Shown here in pieces: positions 10,697 through 26,220 of a stretch of DNA of 64,000 bases. The notes beneath the pieces are model-generated. The model was not told the DNA's origin, did no database searches, and saw only the letters and a list, made by a program, of their open reading frames with translations. The stretch comes from Morella rubra. Its lineage: Eukaryota > Streptophyta > Magnoliopsida > Fagales > Myricaceae. Position numbers and translations under genes: made by a program. The DNA is taken from NCBI GenBank assembly GCA_003952965.2, contig CM025851.1:28612583-28676582 (forward strand), written 5' to 3'. How positions within the stretch are numbered: position 1 is the stretch's first letter; each line of letters opens with the position of its first letter.

Positions 10697-13600
10697 TCAC
10701 ATGGCCACATAAGTTAATGCATTGCTTGGGCATAGATTAGTGGTTGGAAGCTCATCCATTCTTATATGAATCTGAGCTTTCTGTGCCTGTGAATGACGAT
10801 TTCACCCAAGAAAAATACTATTACATTTAGAAGATACTGCCAAATGAAATGCTTTGAGAGTTTCCCTATTGTCTCTTACCTCTTTTTCCCATTCGCATCT
10901 GAAGGTGATTATAGCTAATATCACTGTCCGCACCACAGTACCGCCAATCATTCCAGACCAGATGCTCTGCTCATTCAATTATGGTGGTGTTTGTTTGCCA
11001 AAATTTCAGAGAATATTTCCGAAATTTTGGGAATCTTTACTTTATTGAGATTTTTTGGGTTTGTGAAAGGTGAAGTATGTATGTGTAAAAGTTAAAAATT
11101 TTGAAGTGTGTTTGTTTTGCTGAAAATTTCCATGCCCCAAAATATTGGGAAAACAAACGGTACCATATACAAGTAAAATCATGAAGTGAAATCGAAAGAA
11201 ATTCATCCTTTGACAGCAGCAGTGATAAAACTGCTGTCTTCATAGTTATCGCAGTTAAACATCATACGCTTGATGGCACAACAAACTTTAGGCATCTACG
11301 TTTTCTGACGTGTAAAATCAAGAACTTGAGGTGTGTTCTATTTACCATAGTAGGATATATTTATCCTAACTCACTGAATTGTTGGTAGCAATGTAGCTTA
11401 CCGTAACTCCAAAAGGTAGCAACCAGCCCAAGAAAAACCCGAGAGGGACCCCAATTAAGTAGTAGCTACCAATGTTTATGAAAGCCACCACACCGTGCCA
11501 ACCGCAACCAATAGCTACTCCTGAAATGCAACACATGGCACCAAATGAAAACACAAGACTTGCATTCGCAGTTGCCAGATTTTACAGCTTATTGCATATC
11601 TTACCCGAAAGAACTGGTTGAATGCTATTTAGAAGAACAGTGAATGCCAACAAGACTGCTAATTCATTGACCATAGTGATTACAGAAGAGCTTGAGGTAA
11701 AGATCATTGCAAGCTTCTCGTGGAAGGCCATGATTGTCGACCAAAACAGAAGTCCGACCACTAAGGAGGTCAACACTGAGACTGTGGTTGCAAATTTTGC
11801 ACCTTTTGCATTGCCTGCACCTAGCTCGTTTGCTACACGTACACTGAAGTTAAGAAAACATAGCACGGTTAAAAAATAAATAAGAGAAAGAAAGATAACT
11901 ATTTTTCTTTTCAATGGGATGGCAATATAGTTATTAGATAGATTGTTCTCTAGGTTGATTATCACTAATCACTATGCATGTGTGGTGCAAAAGGATACAA
12001 AAGGCTTTAGTTTTATAAAACTTTTTTTCATCATGAAAATTGATGTCATCCCGAAAGATGATACTCACATCCCATATTAAAAACGAGATGCTTTTCTTTT
12101 TTGGGCTGCCCATACTAATGAGAGCTTCTAAAATGAAACCATTTATGAACTCATTCCAGATCTACTAACTCTATTTCTACCCTTAGATCAAATACTACAA
12201 GTGTGTATTGTAAAGCATATATTGGGTAAAGGAGTAAACCACATTGTTAATTAGTTGACGCACTCAGAAAAATCTATAACTAATTGGTTACAGAGTGTAA
12301 TGCATCAAGCGAGAAACAGGATGATGTCCTTACTTGCAAATAGAAAGCTAAACATGGAAGGCGATGGCAACTCTCTCTTATTGGGAACATCATAGTAGTG
12401 AGCGAGTAAAACCATGATGCTGCTAACATATGGGACACCCTTAATCCAAGTTTCTTGAACCTCAAATCAAGCTTCTCATAACTCATCAACTTTGAAAAAT
12501 TGTAATTGAATACATATTTTTTGTTTTGCCATAGCAGTACGTGCTAATATTGGAGAGAGGGGAAGAGAGACTTCCAATCAGTAACTTACCCAGCTGCAGC
12601 CAGAAATCCGAGAGGAATCATAGATTCCCATCCAAAGATAGTAATGCTGCCAAAAAGAGAGAATTTAGGAAAACAAAGAAATTGAGAAAAGCAAACGAAA
12701 CACAAAGAAGTTGAAGCTGAAGACAGGTTGTCTGGAACTATGGAACTAACGAGATGGAAAGTGCATCAACCGCAACCTCAGTATTGTGCAAATATCCAGA
12801 CACTATGATCAATACGCTGTAATAGAAGTTCTCCAACCTGCACACACACAACAAACACATTCAAAATGGAGCAATCGTATGAGTGAGAAACACAGAGACG
12901 GGAGTGGAAACCCATACGCAAGCATCACCCCAGAGGCAGCAGAGAGCTTAAAAAACTCCCAGAGCCCGACAAAAGCTTGAGCTAACAAACCAGTCCACGA
13001 ATGAGGACACCGACCGGAAACAACGTACCCAAAAAGTCCAAAAACAGACACCCACCAAGAAAAATCGAGAGTAAGAGCAGCGCCAACAATCCCCACCCTC
13101 AGGTTATAGACAAAAAGCCAACTCACGAGCACGTGGATTGCAAGAGCTCCCCCTGAGATCCAAGCGATAACACCGGTCTTCAGCTGGCTCTGCAAGAACC
13201 TCTGCAATGTGAACTGAAATGGGAAGCACAGGTGCATAGGGATTAGCCACATTGCCACCACACCCGACTGCTCCGCCACGGCATTGGACTGCCCGAGAAG
13301 CTTTAGAATCGGCGTAGCAAAGACGAACAAGGGCAACAACAGAAGGGAACATAGAAATAGAACAATCCAAGAACGTTGCAGGTAAATGCCTAACATGTGG
13401 TACTGTTTGGCTCCATAAGCTTGGCCACAGAAAGTCTCGAGCGCGCTTGCCATGCCCAGCTACAGCACCCATCTCCCAATTTTCATTCTCTTATTAATAT
13501 TAAAGAAGAATAAAATGCAGACTACAGAAAGAAAATAAGAGGATTACATTAATAGGTAACGGTCGCCTACCAAGAAACCGAAAGTGATGGCAATGATCAC

Positions 13601-13873
13601 GGTGGAGGCTATGGATATGGCGGCGAGGTCGAGGTCACTGAGGTGTCCGGAGAAGGACTGGGTTACGACGGTCATAGAGAACATGGCCAGCCTGCTCAAG
13701 ATAGAGGGCCCCGCGATTGCCCACATCTTCTTCGACTCCGACCATGTTTCTCTGACCACACTCCCAACATTTGCTTCTCTATGTTGCACTTGCTCTTGTT
13801 GCTGTTCTTCATCTTGTCCTGGGTCTGACACTAACAGAGGATCTTCTTCCTCTCCTTTCACTCCCATTCCCAT
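10697..13873 (-). CDS. MATE / DETOXIFICATION (DTX) family efflux transporter, eight exons
   Basis: This is a multidrug and toxic compound extrusion transporter: a 12-helix membrane protein exchanging cations (usually H+) for small organic substrates. Exons, read on the minus strand, are 13,873-13,571, 13,459-12,918, 12,837-12,751, 12,646-12,590, 11,843-11,605, 11,520-11,402, 10,966-10,880 and 10,786-10,697 (TGA). All introns are GT-AG and the phases match, giving 1,524 nt and 507 aa, normal for the family. Visible family blocks include the acidic N-terminus, AGPSILSRLAMFSM, LGMASALETFCGQAYGAKQY, HNTEVAVDALSIS, IFGWESMIPLGFLAAAG, VRVANELGAGNAKGA, LSGVAIGCGWHGVVAFINIG, WSGMIGG and a C-terminal FRCEWEKEAQKA. 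The block pattern resembles plant DTX21-27-type proteins more than TT12, but the substrate is unknown. An upstream in-frame ATG at 13,909 would add 12 residues; I chose 13,873 because the MGMGVKGEEEDPLL start looks like other DTX proteins. The gene looks intact. Confidence 0.92.
10980..11166. mobile_element. Small MITE inside intron 6 of the MATE gene
   Basis: An element of about 185 bp has imperfect terminal inverted repeats: ATGGTGGTGTTTGTTTGCC on the left, and a right end whose reverse complement reads ATGGTACCGTTTGTTTTCCC. The subterminal AAAATTTC/GAATATT words also mirror. It lies wholly between exons 6 and 7, so it should be spliced out. It resembles the MITE at 15,529-15,717. A target duplication could not be settled by eye. 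Confidence 0.6.
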
Positions 13874-13909
13874 ACGCCAAGAGGAGTTAAGTAAAATAGT
13901 GAATTTCAA

Positions 13910-15528
13910 TTGAGAGGGCAGTGAAGTGCTTGCCTGCTTACTGTTCCAAAAACTAAAAGGAGGTCCTTTTTCTAGAATCGGACCAGGAATGATGAATGGG
14001 TATCATGTTGTTGCTTTCCTGGGCCCGTTTACACTTTGAACGAATGGCTGATATCGAGCGATAGAACCGTAATAGTGGGCCTGGACTGAACTTTAGTCGA
14101 CACTTGGTCGTACATTTCCAGTTCAAGCTGGAATTCCGGCTTCGCCCAAAGTCGCTCCAGGTGATGCAACGATGAACGACCCATCCTGGCTTGAAATAAG
14201 AGACAGATATTTATGCGATGGGCTGTGGCCCAAATTCTAAATCTTATGGGTTCGGTTATTTACGAACTAGTAACATTTCTAGCTCTGCTGGTTTTTCTCC
14301 CAGCTTGTAATGTTTTATAATTTGTCTATATTTAAATCTCATCGATTTTACAAGAGACGGTCTAGACTTGTTATGAAACATATTTTAAAAAAATTAAAAC
14401 TCCTTAGTATTGTTTTGTTCTTTTGGGTAACAAAGAGAAATTTGTTGCACTTAGCCTTTGTGTACATTGCTGGAACTTGTCACCCGACTAAAAAATGCAC
14501 AAATCTAATTGGGAGCACAAATGCAAATCCCATATACTTGAACTGGCTATACAACCTATATATAATTGAAGTTAAAGGACTTACTCGATAGTAGGTGGTA
14601 AAATTGGACCTTAACTCTATCTATTAGATATGATTCGTTTATGAGTGAAAGTTTATCCTCACTATTAAACTATTGCTCTTGAGGTATTCAGATTAAGTGA
14701 AAACGCTTAAAGAAGCCAGTTGAGTTTTAAATCTTTATAATAATTATCCTTGTCGGATAATAGGCTATTATGTAGGAACCCGAATATTGGAATATCGAAA
14801 ATTAAAGATGGTGATCAATTGTAGCTAAAGATGGTTAGAGTTTCTATTTATTTAGAAGCCGCTGCTAAGACCCGGCCTATTTAACTTAGTTAGCTAAGGA
14901 AGCTATTAACAACTTCTAAAATCAAGAAATGAACACAAATATTTTTAAACAGTACATACAGGATTACCAATAATTGTCTCCTACGAAAGAGGAAAAAAAA
15001 AAAAAAACGATCGGTGAGTTCCGAGCCACTGTTGAAAATAATTCAACATAATGAAATCTTAAACCACTCGTGTAATGGAAAACCACTTGTAAGTGCATGA
15101 CTTGCATTCTAATGAATCCGCTTCAAATGCCGTCCAAATGAGCTCATACTGTAGCCTCCTGTGGGTCGCATATCATTTGAGTGGGCTGACATGGACACTT
15201 ACATAGAGAGTTTCCTTTTCCCGTATCTTGTTTCTTTGGGTGAAAAACCTTACAACTACAAGCCCAGGCATCTTTCTCCATTGGGCTTTATTCGACCCTC
15301 GAAACTGACTCTTAACCCAATTCTAATCCGATATATAGTCCGGTTGGATGAAGTTGAAATCCGAATCCATAAAGCAAACATTGATCCAATTCTAACTTAC
15401 ATTTAAAGAATTATATTTATCCCTTTTAAAAAGTACTGTACTTGAGTCTTTTGAGCCCAAAGAAAAAAAAAATATACAAAGTACTTAAATTTATTAACAA
15501 AAAAAAAATTAACAAAATTCTAGACTAT
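13910..15528. other. Intergenic, upstream of the MATE gene
   Basis: This stretch contains the 5' region of the minus-strand MATE gene. No other gene is recognised. The open frame at 14,310-14,591 has no family features. A poly-A run lies near 14,993-15,006. Confidence 0.45.
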
Positions 15529-15717
15529 GGGAGCATTTGTTTGCCTAATTTTTTTGGGATCTAAAATTTTAACACACCAAACACATTTCACAAACCCCAA
15601 TAAATTCACACTTTTATACATACATTTCACTTTTCATAAACTCCAATAAACTTCAACATTCAAAGATTCTCAAAATTTTAGAAATATTATCTAAAATTTT
15701 GATAAACAAGCGTTCCC
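15529..15717. mobile_element. MITE related to the MATE intron element
   Basis: A 189-bp element starts GGGAGCATTTGTTTGCC. Its reverse-complemented right end reads GGGAACGCTTGTTTATC, and the AAAATTTTAGA-type subterminal words are mirrored. The TIR words resemble those of the element in MATE intron 6. Flanking bases do not give a clear duplication. Confidence 0.6.
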
Positions 15718-16734
15718 TACATAAATTCAAATGACCCAACTTCGAATTAGAGTCGGAGTTGGTATTCGACTCCGACTCAGTCGGTGAACAACCTACTTTT
15801 CTTTGTAGTGAAAAACACTAGATGATCCTAAAAATTCCGGCCTTGATGCATTCATACAGAATAATCATACAGAATAATATGTTTCATGTTTGAGAAACTA
15901 GAGGTGAACTTGAGTAGCTCTATATGTAACCATGCATCCTCCCAATACTACAATATAGTATAGTCGCTGTGTAAGTGCCATCCATCGAGAACACTAAATC
16001 AAAAGGTTGATGGCGCCCGCCGATAGATCATTCCAGCTGGCCACACGCCTAGATTATCAATTACGCACTAGTTTGAAACTAATCGCCATGCGCCAATTAC
16101 GCACTAACTAATTAACCAATCTGATACAGCAAACGTGCCCGTCAATGTCAATCGGCAAAGAAGCCAAACCACCGTTCTGAAAAATGATGCACAGTAATAA
16201 CCCACTTGAATCGTAGTAATATATATATGTTACAGCATGTGCTTTTTGTTTTTTTTATTTTTTATTATTATTATTTTTAATGGGTAACAAGATAAATTCG
16301 TTGCACTTGATTTGGTGTGCACGAATCGGACGACTTTGACAAATTGAAAAAAAAAAAAACAAAGGAAAATATTGTTTTGTTTGTGTCTTTACACAATATA
16401 TATATATACAAAGAGCAAAAGAATTGTCCAAACCCACGCATTATATGAAGCATAGATTCCCAATTTCAACGTCATTGATTTGGCACAAGAAGTTGATGAA
16501 AATTGTCTCTACTTCACCATGGATATATATATGAGCCAGCCAAAGTGGCTGACAATGATCGCGTTAAATATTCGCTTCATAATTGTCATTATATGGAGGT
16601 GGGTCAAATGTCTTCTCAACTTGGGTAGCTCTTGGACATCCATTATCTGCTTAATTAGCCTTATTTTAGTACCAAGGGGTAAAATTAAAAAAAAAAAAAA
16701 GAAGAAGCTCTTTGAGTAGTTGATAGACAACTCC
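15718..16734. other. Intergenic, AT-rich, no gene seen
   Basis: Only short open frames occur. There are simple-sequence runs (T-rich near 16,245-16,280, A-rich near 16,345-16,360, TATATATA near 16,398). The right edge is the left breakpoint of the peroxidase tandem duplication. Confidence 0.5.
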
Positions 16735-19700
16735 AAAAGCTGCCTGGCCCCAATTGCCCCAATTTCCTACCCATTCCGACGCTCATTCCGGCACTATCTT
16801 GATCAGGCTGCCATAGATTACTAGCCCCTTGGACCAACTAGAAAGTATCAACTCTACTTTTTTGTCAGGTCGGCCTCTACGAGGCATCATTTTTTGTTTC
16901 GTTGTGAATTCCTCGACTCTGTAATTCACGTGACAAGTACTGTAATCACATTGCAAATTTTTGCTTGTTATATAGTCCATGACGTTCCTTATGTACGTAT
17001 AGTCTTAATCCAAAGTAAAATTTCCCCAGAACATATATACCACAGGCCGTCCACCTATAAAATGTGACATTTGGTATTAAAAATAATGAAGAAATAAAGG
17101 ACGAAGAAACTTATTCCATGCATACTTATCAGGACATGGAATACGCTAGGCTTGCTTACACTTCTTGATGCAGCGTGGTGTTGGTTTATATGAAGCAGAA
17201 TCTACAAAAACAAATCTCACAACTCGACCTTGGTACAAGAAAACTCTCTCAAAGTGTTATTATATATTGATAACCTCAAAATAGCCAAAAAGTCACTTAA
17301 CGACTACAGCATTGTGAACTTAATTATAGCAAATTTGAAAAAAAAAACGTTAATGAAATCCTAATAAATAATTAAAAGAAACATAAAATAAATAATACTA
17401 ATATTTCTCACTCTCCTCTCCAACTTCTCCAACAAATCTAAAGCCATCTCATCTGCATCACTTTTCAAAACTAAGGACGGTCAACCAACTCTTGCATCTG
17501 ACGGGTACATGCAAAATTGCCAGCCATTCATGCATGGACCGTAATTGATGCAGGAGCACGAGGAGGAAATTAGCAGGGAGGCTTTCAGAGAGGAATGTTT
17601 TCAGTATGAAGCTTTGGCAGAGGAATGTTGGCAGCTTAATTACTTCCCAATTACCGAGACAGGAATCAGGATTATTTTTGTTTGTCGTTTATTTTTGCTA
17701 CGCTTTTTTTTTTTTTTTGTTTGGCCTACATGTCGTAGCTTGTAGTTATGTTCCTCACTAATAGCAGATATTGCCAATGAAGTTCTAATCGTTGCTAGCC
17801 ACATATGTATCCTGTAAGTTTTATACATCTCACCCGCATCCATGTTATAACGATGGGAGTCAGCCACAATTCATAAGAAACATCACTAAAAGCCTTGCTT
17901 TTCAATTTTTTCAACGAGAAGATCAGGGCGACACTCACAAAAATTGATTAAATAAGCCTTCCTTGTAGCAAAAGAATAGACTATATATGATTACAAGTGC
18001 AAAACATAAATAGACTAACATATAAAACAAAGTTTGTCAAGACAAAGTGTACCTTTCAGACTACGAGGCATCTACTTGATCAACTCCATCATACTTAGCT
18101 GTTTGTGAGACCTTCTGTCTTTCCAAAAAGCAGCTACTTGACTGCACTCTTTATATATAATGGTGAGAATTAATGGTGAAAGTTAGACCATTGAGTTCCT
18201 TTATCAGCAAGTCTTCCCAATAGTCCAAAAAATATCAAACCGTGCATGAATGGCTGGATATCACTTGAGAAAACAATATCTACCTTAACACTCAAGGTTG
18301 CTGTTTTAAGATTCTTGGACTCATTAGAAGGTCATGAAGTAGTAGGTCCATTCTAATATCCTTCATAAGATCTTAAAAAGAGATTAGCTAAATCTGAACA
18401 TTTCAAAATTTCAATCAATTTCACTTTTTAAAACACTTCAAAACTATTATAAGACTATGTGCTCTTTAATAAACCATTCAAGACTTAACTTTATTCCTCT
18501 ATTTCTTTTTTTATTCTCCCATCTAGGTGTGATTTGGATATCACAATTTTCTTCATAAAAAATTATATCGCGTGATCATGAGTACTATTTGCTTTTGGCC
18601 AAAAAAAAACCTAATCCTCCCTCCCAATGGCGGCCGAGTCATTTTCTAAATAATTAATGCAGGCCGGATATTGCCAATTTGCCACTAGTTTCAGATCTAG
18701 TTAAAAGAAGGCATACTTTCATATGCAATATTCAAGGTATTTGCTTATGAAGTTAATTAGAATATGAATTAATGCTTAAGACAAGTTATGTTGTCTTCCT
18801 TTGAAAAACTGTCGGAAGCTTTGGATCGATCACTAATCTTTGGCAGCTTACAAAAGTTGGTGAGTAAAATTAGGAAACAAAGTCAGCTTTTACCAAAAAT
18901 TCAAGTTCATTGACGACTGCTTAATTTGTTTGCGCTTCAAGAGGTTCGGCCTTCGGATTTGAAAATTTCAACGTCGAATTGACGTCGACCCTATATATAC
19001 AAAGAATCTCTGAAAATCTCACCCCTCGTGTTCCTTGTATTATCTGTCAGTCTCTATCCGCATCTTTAAAATGGATCCAATAAATATCAACGATCATATC
19101 TCCTTCCTTTTCTCTCTTTTATTTTTTGTTTTTTATCGTATTAGGTCAGAAAATAAGAAGAAATGTTTGCTGTGTCGGTGTAAGTTGCAGATGTTGATTC
19201 TCTATTATTAGAATATATAACTACAAATATACTTGACACCTTCGAACGGGAGGAGTGCCGATACTTTACATTAAAATTATCATTTTTATCATATTACACA
19301 TTAAATTTTTAATCTCATAAACTTAGTTTACAAGGAAAGTAATTTTTTTTATCAGTTAAATGAAAGATTTTACCCACATAATTATCATTAAAAAAAAAAA
19401 TGTATGCATGTGGTAGAATGCAAATTTCACATGCTAAAAAACATTTAATAATAAATTTTAAAAGAAAGTGCAAAGTATCTAAGATCAATCAATAGTTAGT
19501 GGGTGAGTACTAAAAGTACTAGTTTGGGATGTAGAGTACTGTCAAAATTCTATAATTAAAGAGTGAAAGGTATCTATCTCAAATAGATAACAATTCTGTG
19601 TCCCTCCTGAAAAAGTATCGACTTTCTTTGAACTTTGTTGTATTCTATTTGGATAAACTCCATTTTCATCCCATTTACTCGATCTGTTTGTTTAAACCAA

Positions 19701-19818
19701 AAGCCATGCAAGTTAAAATACAACTTTTATCGACTCGATGGCGAGCTTTGTAATCCTCCTCATCATGATTTACCTATATTATTCATTTATCAAAACAAAA
19801 AGAGCTGGCACTAGCCGG

Positions 19819-19826
19819 CTATAAAT
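19819..19826 (+). promoter_or_regulatory. TATA box of peroxidase copy A
   Basis: CTATAAAT lies 80-87 bp before the ATG in the conserved context TAGCCGGCTATAAAT. The same box precedes copies B (29,139) and C (31,207). Confidence 0.65.
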
Positions 19827-19905
19827 TGGTAGTCGATAAGGAGAATCCAATCCATGAAATACAAGTTTTTCTTGTGTATTGCCTTGATAGCTCTTCAACG
19901 TCGAC

Positions 19906-21593
<1,688 letters not shown>

Positions 21594-22358
21594 GCAACCA
21601 CCATCTGTGGTCATTGTCAGTTAATATATATAGGCGTCCACAAAACAGTAATACTGGAGTGATTAATCGAGAAAAAACAAATGGTTTGCTAGCTCACCCC
21701 CGAAAGAAAAAGTAAAAGAAAAAGAAAGTGGCTTTTCCATATTGCTTGTTTATGTAGTTTTTATAGTACTTGAAAATAAGACTGCCAACTTGTTATGATG
21801 CTTTCTGCCGATTAATGGTGAAATTCCATAGAAGTCGTCTTCACTCTTGTTATGAAAGTTGGTCTATGAATGCAGTTGACTCATCTAGAAGAACAGGGTA
21901 GGGGAAAAGCATGTTGAAACTTCTCATAAATACTCTCACCGTGCCTACTAATAAAGATCTTCATAAAAGCAACCGTGAAGATTAAAATTCTCTCTTTACC
22001 GTCGTGATGATCACAAGAGACATCTCATCAAGCATCACGCTACCGAGGCAGATACCTCTGAGATTGACACGCTCATGTTTCATTAAAGACTAATTTCGCG
22101 TATAACTCATTCGCTTCATTTGTCCAACCCCAAGTTTATGTTTCTCCTTTCTTTTCACTTGCCTTGGCTTCCATTTTTGTGCTTTCTCAATTAAAGCAAC
22201 TTTTTCGGGGTTTTTTTTTTTTTTTTTTTTTCAAAGCAAGTACGAGAAGATTAGCTGAAAGGGGCTTCCATTTTGGTTAAACGAATGGCAACATTGAAAT
22301 TCACTTAACAAAATTCAACATCTCCACCTAGCTCCATTATCACCTTTAATTATCAATT

Positions 22359-22619
22359 AACTAAGATCCAGAGTGGACAGCACCATCTATTGGGGTTTTT
22401 AAAATTAATATTGATGTTGTTGTTCGGCATTCTTTTATTGCTTTGGCATGTATTTGTTATAATCATCGGAGTGTTTCTATTTGGGCTCGATCTGAGATTT
22501 TTTCAAGGATGTCTCCTTTATTGGCAGAGTTGGTGGCTATTAGGATGACAACAGGGGAAGTATGGTCCCTTGAAAAAAACTTCGTTGTTGAGAAAAAAAA
22601 AAAAAACTAAGATCCAGAG
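22359..22619 (+). mobile_element. 5'-truncated plant LINE tail with 15-bp target duplication
   Basis: The 231-bp insert at 22,374-22,604 is flanked by AACTAAGATCCAGAG on both sides (22,359-22,373 and 22,605-22,619) and ends in an A-run. The sister unit has a single copy of that 15-mer at 33,075-33,089 with no insert. In the forward frame it reads an RNase H-like tail with INIDVVV and PLLAELVAIR, as at the 3' end of plant L1-type LINEs that carry RNase H. It is a dead, truncated insertion. Confidence 0.88.
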
Positions 22620-24099
22620 CAAACTCTTGTAAGTAAAGCAGCAATTACTAGACCCACAAATCATAAGAATGGCATTTGCAGGGTCAAAAGGATAGAAAAG
22701 AAAATTGTCTCGGATGTGTACGTAAGAAGGGTAGGAACGACGATTATAGACTTAGGATTCGGCTAAATTGAACTCTCCTACTACTTTTGTTTCAGGATAT
22801 TTTTAGTACAACCCGGTGATTTCAGATGTGTCCTTCTCCTTGAAGGGACATGACAGAAAGTTCTTGATGGATTTTCCAATTTCGCAAGTGATATTGTGGT
22901 ACCGTGGTCAAAAGAATACACTATTTCCAAAAGCTGCCTGGCCCCAATTTCCTACCCATTCTCACGCTCATTCCGGCACTATCTTGATCAGGCTTGAAGC
23001 CCTGCCCATTGCCATTTCAAATTGAGGCTGCCGTAGACTACTAGACCCTTGGACCAACTAGAAATTATCAACTCTACTTTTTTGTCAGGTCGGCCTCTAC
23101 GAGACATCATTTTTTGTTTCGTTCTGAATCCCTGCTTGCAGTACTGTGTAATTCACGTGACAAGTGTAATCATATTCCAATTTTCTGCTTGTTATAGTCC
23201 ATATATGTTCCTTATGTATGGTCTTAATCCAAAGTAAAATTTCCCCAGAACATATATATTAGGTCTACCTATAAAATATGACATTTGGTATTAAAAATAA
23301 TGAAGAAAGGACGAATAAACTTATTCCATACATACTTATCAAGACAGGGAAAACGCAAGCTTGCTTACACTTTTTGATGCACGCAGCGTGGTGCAGGTAT
23401 GAAGCAGAATCTACACAAACAAGTCCCACAACTCCCTTGGTACAAGAAAACTCTCTCAAAGTGTTATTATATATTAATAACCTCAAAAAGAGCCAAAAAG
23501 TCACTTAATAACGACTACAGGATTATGAACTTATAGCAAATTTAAAAAAACCTTCATGAAATCCTAATAAAATAATTAAAAGAACGATAAAATAAATAAT
23601 ACTAATAGTACTTCTCAGTCTCCTCTCCTTAACTTCTCCAACAAATCTAAAGCCATCTCATCTGCATCACTTTTCAAACTAAGGACGGTCGACCAACTCT
23701 TGCATTTGACGGGGACATGCAAAATTGCCAGCTATTCATGGACCGTAATTGATGCAGGAGCACGAGGAGGAAATTTGCAGGGAGGCTTTCAGAGAGGAAT
23801 GTTTTCAGTATGAAGCTGCTTTGGCAGAGGAATGTGGCAGCTTAATTACTTCCCAATAACCGAGACAGGAATCAGGATAATTTTTGTTTGTCGTTTATTT
23901 ATGCTATGCTTTTTTTGTTCTGTTCCCTGGCCTACATGTCGTAGCTTCTAGTTATCTTCCTTGCTAATGGCAGATATTTCCAATTAAGCTCTAATCGAAC
24001 GTTGTTACCTACATATATGCAGTATCCTTTAAGTTTATACATCGATCTCACCGCATGCAAGTTTTCGATGGGAGTACTCAGCAACAATAAATAAGAATT

Positions 24100-26220
24100 T
24101 GTCATGCCCCAAACCTCAAAGGAGTTGACTTACTAACCATAAACAATTAGACTTTTGATTTTATAAACTTTATTAAAATACTTGAATAAATCTCTCTTAA
24201 AAAAAAAAAAAACTTATTTAAAACTCCTTCAAAACACAAAGACAAATCTAAACTTGATTAGTTTCACACTAAAGTCAAACATTTATTTAAATAATCTCTA
24301 AACTACCCGCCCACATGTCATCTAATCCTGACTCTCGACATGCTCCTCATCAAATGTACATATGAAAATAAGGAAAACAATAGCGGGTGAGTTCGACAAC
24401 TTAATAAGCAAAATCATTATACTAGTGTACCCCATGAACCACACTGTAACTATAAGAGGCAAAGTATTTGAAATTTTTATAAACCGTTAAAAACTGGTTT
24501 TTGACAATCTCATTAAAACATTTTTATCATTAAAACAATAATACTATAAAAAATCCCTTTGGCAATAATTGTGGGTAGAATTCGTTCTTACTAAGGCTTG
24601 GCCAAGTCCAAGTTGCACTCGAGAATAACCTACAAAATAACCACTATGTTTCCAGAATAGGTGTACTCAATGAGTTGCAATTGGTACCAATGCGCTATCC
24701 ATGTAACTCTGGGCTTCAGGGTTTGAAAATACATGACATTTCATACTATAACATCACTTTAAACTTTGCATCTTTCTATTCTGTACGTGTAACGTAATGC
24801 ATATAACTTAAATAATTATGAACATAAAAAAGATTTGATTTAAAACATTGGAAACCTCATGTAATATCATTAAACATAAAACAGGCTCATGCTTAATTTC
24901 ATGCAATAGTTTTTTGACAATTTTATCATATCATAATGCAAATAAAACTTCGAGGTTTTTTAGGTAAAACATGCAATTTCAAAAAAATACCACCTCGGTA
25001 TTGTTTGAAAATTCTAGCATAATAATCCCGCTTACTTGAATCTTCAAGAAATAAGCCTCTGACTTAGAACCTACCAACACAAAATTTAACACATTACAAT
25101 TTGATCAAACATAATTATAAATAAAACTCTAAATCTACCCGACAGGATTAAACCCGAAATGCACTTATCAGATTCTAAAATATACTTTACCTATCTTGGG
25201 TTTCCCTAAACTTGCCAAATTAAATTATGCTCTTCCTATAGATGTTAACTATATGCCAGTAAAATTTCATATCCATATTCGACGTACAACTCATCAGTAA
25301 AATTGACATTCACCTCTGTTCACTGAGTCAAACTATGTCCTGAATAATTCAGTACTCATCATTTCCAAAATTCACAAGTAACTCTTCCGATATCCTTAAA
25401 TCCTAAATTTATACCAAAGCTGTATATTTGTGTTATAAAGATGCTTATAAAATTTCATGTCGAAATTCAAATCCTAGCTATGTCATCCGGTTCAAAATTC
25501 CAATTGGTATCAAAAGGGTCTTTCTCAGCAATTCCAATTTCTCTAAATCTAACTTCTGAATTTTTAAAACCATATCAATATATCTCCAAAAATCACAAAA
25601 CTTTAGCTCAATTATCCTAAAGATTTATAGTATGAAATATCTAATATTCATAATTTTTAGATGTCTAGGGTCAACTATAAAAATATAATTCGATCTACTA
25701 CTTAGATCAAGAACCTAAATTTTTCTAAACAAATCTTGAACCAAAATTTCAATTACTCCCATCAAAACTATTTTGAAAATCTTGAAATAATTAGGGCTAG
25801 ATATAAACACCCTATGGTTTGATTTCTCATAAAAATTTTGATAAAAAGAATACAAAGAAAATTTTAAGAAATTTGAAATACCTGATTTTGCTTCAAGTAA
25901 ATTTATCTAGATTGTTGAAAGCAAGAAAACCCTTCTTTTTTCTCTTGATGGCTTAAAGTGATATATGCAAAAACTAAATCTAACTAGCATGAATTTAAAG
26001 TCACAGTTGTTGCTTCTAAATTTCACAAATATAAATTTGAAGTAAATAAAATAAAATAAACCATCGTGTAACTTAAAACTCACAATCAATGAATCAATTT
26101 TTTTTAAAAAAAATGTTTCGAATTTTAAATCCATCCCATTTTTAAATTTTAAACAGTTTAAACATTTAAATTTAAATAATCACTGAAAATCAGTAAAATC
26201 TTTTCAGGCTTAGGTTGGTT
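24100..26220 (-). mobile_element. Ty3/gypsy LTR-like fragment, minus orientation
   Basis: The segment starts TGTCATGCCCCAAACC, the reverse complement of a common gypsy LTR end. Near 24,380-24,410 it has a 'gggtgagttcgacaacttaa' type word that mirrors the ACTGAGTC...ACTCACC segment seen in the plus-strand LTR near 46,740. No coding region is seen. Unit A lacks it, so it arrived after the duplication or was lost from A. It is a fossil and its inner edge is approximate. Confidence 0.6.

Noticed and set aside
13104-13472. 122-aa open frame on the minus strand
   Set aside because: It is a different frame of MATE exon 2, whose real frame carries the conserved family motifs.
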